Origin: Dentipellis sp. KUC8613
Lineage: Eukaryota > Basidiomycota > Agaricomycetes > Russulales > Hericiaceae
Assembly: GCA_002286715.1 (NCBI GenBank)
Contig: NSJX01000051.1
Coordinates: 97,906-161,905, forward strand
Direction of reading: 5' to 3'
Length of the DNA stretch: 64,000 bases
Shown here: in pieces, positions 56,968 to 64,000 of the stretch
Layout: every line of letters begins with the position of its first letter
Numbering within the stretch: the stretch's first letter is position 1
The notes under the pieces: generated by a model
Seen by the model: the letters and a program-made list of their open reading frames with translations, nothing else
The model's database searches: none
What the model was told of the DNA's origin: nothing
Program-made: the position numbers and the translations under genes

Positions 56968-57884
56968 ATGTCCAACGCCGCGTCGTCGTCGTCCACTCCC
57001 ACCGCCTCCTCGTCCAACGCCGGCTCGGGGCCCAACGCGCACCCGATGCTCGAGAACAACGACGAGAAGAACAGCGTGGTCATCAAGGTCGGCATGGTCG
57101 GAGACTCGCAGATCGGAAAGACGAGCTTGATGGTCAAATACGTCGAGGGCAGCTTCGACGAGGACTACATCCAGACGCTGGGTACGTCTCCCTGCTCCCG
57201 CCCTCTCCCGCTGCGTCCGAGCATCGCTCACGCGCCACAGGCGTCAATTTCATGGAGAAGACCATCTCGGTGCGGCGGACGACCATCACATTTTCGATAT
57301 GGGATTTGGGCGGCCAGCGCGAGTTTGTGAACATGCTCCCGCTCGTGTGCAACGATGCCGTTGCCATTTTGTTCATGTTCGATCTCTCGCGCAAATCCAC
57401 GCTCAACTCGGTCAAGGAGTGGTATCGACAAGCACGGGGGTTCAACAAGGTCAGTGTCGTTGCGTTGATGCTGTTCGGGCCATTGCCTTTAGGACGGCGC
57501 GGATGCCAACACGACGCGACGTGCCATGCCCGAGACACAATCGAATCTGACTTTGCCTCCCGTTCGCAGACAGCAATCCCCTTCCTCATCGGCACCAAAT
57601 TCGACACCTTCGCCACCTTCCCGCGAGACGAGCAAGAAGAAATCACAAAGCAGGTTCGTGCCCTTCGCCCCGCCACCGCGCGCCTCTGCTGAAAAGTGCC
57701 CTCTCCGCAGGCGAAGCGCTTCGCGAAAGCGATGCACGCGTCGCTCATCTTCTGCTCGACGTCTGCGTCCATCAACGTGCAGAAGATCTTCAAAATCGTC
57801 CTCGCAAAGGCGTTCGATCTCAAATGCGTCATCCCCGAGATCGAGGGCGTCGGCGAGCCCGTGCTGATCTACGTCGATGTATAA
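56968..57884 (+). CDS. spg1: Septum-promoting small GTPase Spg1/Tem1
   Basis: Ras-superfamily GTPase at the spindle pole body that triggers the septation initiation (mitotic exit) network. Exons 56968-57181, 57241-57449, 57570-57653 and 57711-57884 give 226 residues. Motifs: G1 [11 protein letters not shown], effector region [17 protein letters not shown]3 [12 protein letters not shown]4 GTKFD (Spg1/Tem1 variant of NKxD), G5-like [14 protein letters not shown]. The C-terminus (EPVLIYVDV) lacks a prenylation Cys, as in Spg1/Tem1. The N-terminal ~35 residues are Ser/Asn/Pro-rich and variable in the family. With the class II myosin gene upstream, two cytokinesis genes are in this window, about 29 kb apart. 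Confidence 0.95.
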
Positions 57885-59307
57885 CCTTGAGCATGGTTTG
57901 GGTTCGGGTTTGGGTTGCGATATCTGGGATCCGTCGGGGGTTGGGGAGTCTGGTTGGGATGCTGGCGAGGGTCGTGGGGGAACGAGCGGTGGTGCGGCCT
58001 CTAACTGCTGAATTGGCCAGACGTGTGTTGACCCTTGGACTCTGCTTGTACGCTACGCGCGTAGGCAGACAGCGGACAGGCTGATGGGGCGTGTGTGTGC
58101 GCCTGTGGGGATGGTGTCCTCTACGACAGTAGACCCACTGTTGTATCACACGCGGCGCACATCCGACTGCCGCAGAAATAGACGAAAACTCGCCCGACTC
58201 GCCCGCCGTCCGCCGTCGCCCACCGCCCCGTCGTGTAAAATACACCATTCAACGTGTGGATTATCAAGGACTTTCCGAAGCCTGTCGTTCGTGTCGTGTT
58301 GTGTCGCGGATCCCGTCTTCCCCATACCCTTCCCAGATATCCCTTCCTTTCACTTCTTCCACCCCCTTGCCCATCCCATCTCCATCCATCCCCATTCCCA
58401 TTCCCACTTCACCGTCTTGGTCGTCACTGCATCTCATTTCTCTCTGATCTTGTCCACCCTACGTAACGGTACTTATTATTTGCGTCTTATTTTCCTCCGC
58501 GTGTTGTCGCTTGCTGTCTATCTCTCTCGCTCTTCATTGCTCCATCGTCTGCACCAATATCTACTTCCCCCTCACCTTCTCTCCGCCCGTACCCCCATAC
58601 CTCCCTTCCGAATTCCGAATTCCGAATTCCGCCTTCAACTCAATCCTGTCTTCCATATCGATATTTTTCAATGCTATTTGCTCCTACGCAGACACATATA
58701 CTCCTTGATTTTCAGCGCAGATTACCTTCCCCACCCCGACAACCCGTCACCCACACTCCTTAATAGCCCGCAATGCCGTGTCGCCCATGCCCCATGCCCC
58801 ATGCCCGTTCCGCGCCCACGGCGGTTCGCATATCATACGCATACGCCCGCGTCGTCAATTTCACGCAGGCTGGCACCGGCCCCGACACTGGCATCTGCAC
58901 CCCCCCTCCATCCTCTGCAGTGTACTCTACCCCGCCTCCCCTATGACCACCCTTTCCGTCTCTCTCTGTCTCCGTCTCAGTCTCTTTCGTTCCTGATCTA
59001 TCCGCCCGCCCGAGGACGCGAGGACGGCGCGCTAATTAAATGCATCGCTATGGTAATTATTGATTTTGCAGACAAAATTCAGAAATAGAGTGCTGGATTT
59101 CTGGTCATCGGGGCGTTCGTTGGTTTGCAAGATCGTACTCGTACATGGCGCGTGGGGAGCATGTAAGTATGGCTGGTACGGCTAGCGCTACGGCTACACT
59201 GCAGATACATTGTCAGGAGCCCTGCTGATTCAGTGTATGGCCGGAGGTCTACGTTTGGTGTTTGGTCGTGTAACGTTTAAGGGCTGTCGGTATTCGTATT
59301 TAAGGAC
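57885..59307. other. Long intergenic with pyrimidine-rich DNA and short tandem repeats
   Basis: 1.4 kb between convergent gene ends. Contains about three and a half TTCCGAA heptamers (around 58606-58632) and CCCATGC-type repeats (around 58783-58805). Much of the rest is C/T-rich. No gene recognised. Confidence 0.6.
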
Positions 59308-61378
59308 TCAGGTTTCGGGCATGATGCTGAAGTCGATGCATCCGACATTGAGGCGCTCGAACGGCTCGATTGGCGCTACATGAAATCCAACAGCCCCAAT
59401 CAGCCTCAAGCCCCTCATCCAACACGATACCAGGAGCGAAAAAGCAACGCACCAGGCTCCAGCACATGCACCGAGCCCACGCCCACATTTACCGGGACGC
59501 TATACGGGACGAGCGCGAGCGTCGTCGGCTGCGGGCTCTCGTCCGGGTCCTGGTACAGCTCGAGGTCGGGCGGGCGGTGCGCGGCGTTCCACGTGAAGAA
59601 GACGCGGCGGTCGGACAGCTGCACGCAGCTGAGCGCGACGAACGCGAGGTGGCTGTCGAGCGGCGGCACGCCGTGCACCGCGAGCCGCGGGAAGGACGGC
59701 AGCGGCTGCCGGAACAGGTGCGGCGCGCGCTGCGGCGGCTTCACGCCGTGCGCGGACGCGTCGAGGTGCAGGATCAGCAGTTTGTCGGTCTGCGGGGGCG
59801 CGGACGAACGCGTGAGTGGAGCGGAGGGGGCGGAGGGGGCATGGAGATGGACACGTACGGTGGCGACGCACACGCGCCCGTGCTCGAGCGCGAGGTACGT
59901 CGAGAGCGACGCGCCGGGCCCGAGGCGCAGCTCGACTGCGATGTCGGCGAACGTGCACTCCTGCCTGCAGATGCGCTCGAAGTTCTCGATGAGGATGACG
60001 CATTCACGTTCGCAGAGGATCACCAGGTCGCGGCCGTCCTCCGATACATGGACTGCGTGGTCACACAGACGGGCCGTCAGACAACGCCCAGCTACGAGAG
60101 ACCAGAGGCGTACCTGCCATGATACCCCCGCGCGGGCCGCACACGAGTGACATCCTCTGGTCGAGCGGCCTGAGGCGCACGGGCGCGACGACCGCGTCAG
60201 ACGTATACGAGCGAACCTGGTCGTACAGGTGCGGGGGGTCGCCCGACGTGATGAGGCGCGCCTCGGCCGCGTCGTCCTCCGTCACCGTCATGACGCGCGC
60301 GCCGTCCGCGCGCGCAAACACGAAGAGCTCCTCGTTCGCGCACACGAACACGTGGCGCGCGCCGAGCTCGACGTAGTTCACGCCGAGCAGGTCGTCCATC
60401 TCGACCGTGTGCTCGATCGTCTGCACGCGCGCGCCCGTGCGCACGTCGTGCAGGTACGCGTGCCGCTCGCCCGCCGTGAGCAGCGTCGGGTACACGAAGC
60501 GGTATGCGCGCGTCGGCTCGGGCATCTCGAGCAGCGCCCACGGCTTGAAGACCCCGCGCCCGCTGGTGCCCCACCGGTTGGAGGAGTTGAGCGCGGCCTG
60601 CTGTTGGAACGCGTCGGGCGGGGCATCTGGCGCGCAGGCGTCGGGCTCGTCGGGGGGGAAGTGCGAGGCGAGGCGCCAGACTTCCTTGTAGTTTCCGATG
60701 CGGTCGAAGACGAGGAAGCCATTTCCGTATTCGCAGTGGGCGTATTCCCGCACGTAGTTCTGCGGCTGCTGTTCAGTATGGGCTCGAAGTGAGAGGGATA
60801 AGGTCGCTCACGGAGGAGAGGGTCCAGAGGGTGCGGTCGGGAAAGAGCTGCGTCACGGTGATGCCTCCATGGCTGTGGGTCGTGATGCAGATCTGCTCTT
60901 TCTCGTCGACCTTGATGCGGTGGACGCGGTTGCCTGCACGATGGAGAGTGCGGATCACAGAGCGACCTTTACCGAGCCAGTTCCTCTCGAGGTGGAAGCG
61001 TCGTCGGCCTGCAACAATCAAGAAATTCAGCTCCCGGCAGGTCAGAGAAGATAAGGGAAGAAGGGCAGTGCACAGGCGCCCTGCAGGCCTCCGCCTCGAT
61101 GGATAATGTGCGGAGAAATTAGGCTCACAGAACTCCTTCCAGCTAGTGACGCTATCCCAGAGCTTTCCCCGATGATCGATTAGGACCTCTGCGAGCTGGA
61201 CACGCGATGACGGTATGAAATGGTGGAGAAGCGCGGCCCAGTGATATACGGAACTCTCGTTATTTGATATCAGATCTCTGCAGCGCCGAGAAACGAGATA
61301 GAACGAGGCGATGGATTGTAATGGCAGGTAGGAGACGATCCCCAGGACAAGTTCGGGTGGTACGTCCAGGAGCAACAT
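59308..61378 (-). CDS. F-box protein with beta-propeller-like C-terminal region
   Basis: Exons 61378-61129, 61008-60812, 60768-60114, 60052-59859, 59789-59453 and 59375-59308 give 566 residues. The F-box is at the extreme N-terminus: MLLLDVPPELVLGIVSYLPL with FYLVSRRCRDLI. It is followed by HWAALLHHF and a WKEFCRRRFHLERNW segment often seen in basidiomycete F-box proteins. The rest reads as repeated beta strands (HAYLHDVRTGARVQTIEH, HVFVCANEELFVFARADG, DLVILCERECVILIENF, LLILHLDAS), suggesting a propeller of WD-like blades without clear WD motifs. The last short exon (PIEPFERLNVGCIDFS) was chosen because splicing from CCT-G continues in a conserved-looking frame. Probable SCF adaptor; substrate unknown. 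Confidence 0.78.
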
Positions 61379-63039
61379 GGCGATGGTGGAGATAATTATG
61401 CAGAGCTTTCAAGATTTTTATGTAGACCTTTTGTAGGCTGGGTGACGGTGCTGGAGTGGGCAGAACGCCATGCGCCAGAGCTGACTTTCGAGTGGTGGAG
61501 TTCAAGTTGCTCAGGAGGTGCGGGGTAATCTAATCTAATCTCTTGCTCAAAGGCCTCTTGAATCTTGATTACACACTAGGCTCTCGCTCAAAGTCAGTCA
61601 GTTACTTCTACTTCCTACCACTCAATTAGAGCCATCTTTTCCGGCTTTCTCCAGAGCTTGTGACAATCAACTCGTAGCTCAAGGCGAAAGTTTGAGTAGA
61701 TTGCGGTACGCAGGTCCAGCATCGTCACATTGAGACAAGCAGGTATGAACATTCCTGAAGTTTAGCGCTCTCAGGCGGAAGACAATCATAATCGGCTTCT
61801 ATAGGGATGGAGAGCATCAAAGTAACTCGATAATGCTTGCCGCTCACAAGTTGGGGCCAGGGAAATATGGTCACCTGGTTGGCCCGGAAATTCTTATAAC
61901 AGAACGACTATCTTCTGTCAAGGTTTGTAAAGGAGACTACCGAAAAGTCCCTGCCGACGACTTTCATCACCAACGAGATCTGAAAGTCTCCCATGTGCTA
62001 CAAGTCTTACTTGTTGCCACATTATGGCCACAGGTCAGTCTGAGAGATGATATTGACGAAGCTCGGCAGACTCGGTAATGGAACCAGAAAGGTAGTGACG
62101 ACCGCATGGACCGCATCAGCAGCCGCTCTCACCACGCGCAACACCCCTGCCCGCTTCTTCCATCTTTATCTGTCTCTGGACCGACCCTTCGTCGTGCCCT
62201 TGCTCACCGGTGGGTTATCAGGCTCAATCGAAATTATGGGCATGTTTCAGCGACCGCTCAACTTCGCGCTACCTCCTTATCTACTGTGTTCAGACACTCC
62301 TCCAGGGGTGTGGACGAGATAGAGGCGGTAGCCATCTCTTCTTGACGTTGCGTGTCCCTAGCCGAAAACTCGTCGCGTCCGAAGTGATTCCGCGCCCCGT
62401 TCATCATGCAATGAAGCTGGCCCACGCAGCATGTTATCACCTGGACAACAATGAATATCACCATCGCATCAAGCGCAAATACAGTCAGCTTCTCTAAATG
62501 CTCTTCAGCATAGTTCTCAGGACAGTCTTCTTGGCTTTACACCGCGCATCTGCACGTGGTTCGCGTCTGCATCTGTGCGATATGGACCCTTGCTACTTAT
62601 CGCAGGTCACTTGCTCCCTGAGACTACGCGCGCTAATACCCCGCCAACCCCGTTCCATATGGCCTGCGATACTTCCTCGTGGTTTCCCGCTTATGCATCC
62701 ATCTGGTCGCGTAGCTCGTCGCTCTCTTCGCGAAATGCACCGCATGGATGTTGCTCTTTGCAGGTCGCCTGTTCAGCCCACCCTTGCAGCATCTGGACAT
62801 CCTTCCTTTCGCCCCTTCCGTCTGACCACCGCCCACGCTGCTCACATCTATGGCGGATCGCGACATCTTATCTTGGCTTGCAGTTGGAATTTAAACGCGG
62901 CCGAGAGATTCGCACAGGCACGCACAACCGGTCCTGGTCCGAGTACAAATAGGTCGCGCGTACATCCTAAGGTGCCCAGACGCGAGTCCCTGCCCAAAGC
63001 CCGACTTCTCTGCTGCTTCTGCCGACTAGCCTGGCTGCG
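61379..63039. other. Intergenic between the F-box protein and chitinase genes
   Basis: 1.66 kb with F-box promoter and chitinase promoter. Several open frames occur but none has recognisable similarity or splice continuity. No repeats or RNA genes seen. Confidence 0.55.
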
Positions 63040-64000
63040 ATGTCGAGGCCTTCTGTGTTCAAGCGTCTTTACGCTGTCGCCGCGGCGCTCTTTGCTGTCG
63101 TCGCCGTTGCGAATGCGACGCAGGTCATGCAGCGTCCTGCTAGCTACAAGCAGACGCCGCATAACTATACTATTGGACACCCGAAGCCGCAGATTATCCA
63201 AAAGCGTGCGGGGTCGAAGATCAATGCTGGTTACTTCACGAATTGGTGCGTCCAGGCCGATCTAATTGGTGCTCTTCTGGTCTTAACGTCAGCGGTGGTT
63301 TGCAGGGGTATTTACGGTGCTAACTTCCGTGAGTCCTTGTATACTGGACAGTCGATAGAGATTTTGAACGGCGCTTGCAGAACCTACCGACATTATCCCG
63401 TCCGAGCTGTCGCATATTTTGTATGCGTTTGCCGACGTGTCTGCCAGCACGGGTGCTATTTCCCTCACCGACTCCTACGCTGATGAGCAGGCAAGCAGTG
63501 TCTTTCGATTACCACTGAGGTCTCTCTGATCACTCTCGAATTATAGAAACACTTCCCTGGGGATTCGTGGGACGAACCAGGCAACAACCTTTACGGATGC
63601 TTGAAGCAGCTGTATTTGCTGAAGTTGGCGAACAGGTCAGCATAAGAAATATCGCAACGATAAATTGAACAAGCGCTCACCTAATTTCTACCGCACAGGA
63701 ATCTGAAGGTTCTCCTGTCGGTCGGTGGCTACACGTACTCCCAGGAAGGCCACTTCTCCTTCGTTACGAGTTCGAGCCTCCGCGCCACCTTCGTGCAGAA
63801 CGCTGTTCAGCTCATTGAGGACTACGGATTCGACGGCATGTGCGTGTCTCACTCCCAGCTCATCGAGGCTGAACTGACCGTGTCAATAGCGACTTGGATT
63901 TCGAGTACCCGTCCAACTCGGCGCAGGGTCAGGGTTTCGCCGACCTCTACACCGAATTGCGAACGGCGTTTACTACTCTACAGAACCAGAAGGGCGACTC
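63040..64000 (+). CDS. Secreted GH18 chitinase (partial, runs off window)
   Basis: Glycoside hydrolase family 18 enzyme cleaving chitin, likely in the cell wall or secreted. Visible exons: 63040-63245, 63306-63328, 63381-63490, 63547-63635, 63699-63839 and 63890->64000. The intron after 63490 is GC-AG. A signal peptide covers about residues 1-26 ([20 protein letters not shown]). The catalytic domain starts with [16 protein letters not shown]. Strand-3 motif [13 protein letters not shown] is present, and the active-site motif reads DGIDLDFEYP (DxxDxDxE with the catalytic Glu), formed across the last visible intron. Class V fungal chitinase type. The C-terminal half, including any chitin-binding module, is outside the window. 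Confidence 0.93.

Noticed and set aside
58606..58632. TTCCGAA heptamer repeats as a transposon end
   Set aside because: Only about three and a half units, no terminal inverted repeats or coding sequence; a simple microsatellite is sufficient.
59308..59452. Stop of the last F-box gene at 59415 by read-through of exon 5
   Set aside because: A GTGCGT donor at 59452 and acceptor at 59376 give a better C-terminus (PIEPFERLNVGCIDFS) with exact frame closure.

Overview
The window is nuclear DNA of a filamentous basidiomycete, most likely an Agaricomycete. The evidence is dense genes split by 50-60 nt GT-AG introns (a few GC-AG), microexons of 11-21 nt, eukaryotic tRNA genes with introns, fungal class II myosin, Spg1/Tem1, BRF1 and uL14, tandem TPR-CHAT proteins and F-box-like LRR proteins. 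No transposase, viral gene, CRISPR array or complete mobile element was recognised. CDS limits below are genomic spans; exons were assembled by hand from splice consensus, frame closure and family similarity. Layout: 1-5581 (minus strand) holds two tandem MDR/enoyl-reductase paralogs (the first cut by the window edge) and an aldo/keto reductase. 6585-7935 encodes a protein with only the N-terminal region of GTPBP1/2. 8144-18018 is a tandem pair of TPR-CHAT protease-like genes sharing promoters, 5' regions, introns and 3' flanks. 18387-28000 carries a UBE2E-like ubiquitin-conjugating enzyme with an unusual SIM-like tail and a 2363-residue class II myosin. 28443-31166 has an unrecognised protein and then a gene-free, repeat-rich block (diverged direct repeats, a hexameric pyrimidine tract, three adjacent hairpins, a G-rich tract with TTAGGG units). 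31167-38811 holds two D-lactate dehydrogenase paralogs with the same 13 introns, an HAD dehalogenase between them and two initiator tRNA-Met genes. 38956-45088 is a divergent pair: TFIIIB subunit BRF1 and a 5-oxoprolinase that stops at the HyuA/HyuB boundary. 45307-50748 has two small basic paralogs, a membrane protein and an RBM18-like protein. 50846-63039 has a tRNA relic, tRNA-Asp, ribosomal protein uL14, three F-box-like/LRR-type genes and the septation GTPase Spg1. A secreted GH18 chitinase starts at 63040 and runs off the window. Themes: local tandem duplication recurs (enoyl reductases, TPR-CHAT, D-LDH, tRNA-iMet, small basic proteins). Septation genes (myosin II, Spg1) and Pol III genes (BRF1, tRNAs) are present but not obviously organised together. 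Three oxidoreductase genes and one D-LDH copy share a TATA box next to a TGACGT element. The most interesting system is the TPR-CHAT pair: a diverged repeat (sensor-like) half joined to a nearly identical caspase-like half, as expected for a fungal NLR-like recognition/effector locus under gene conversion.
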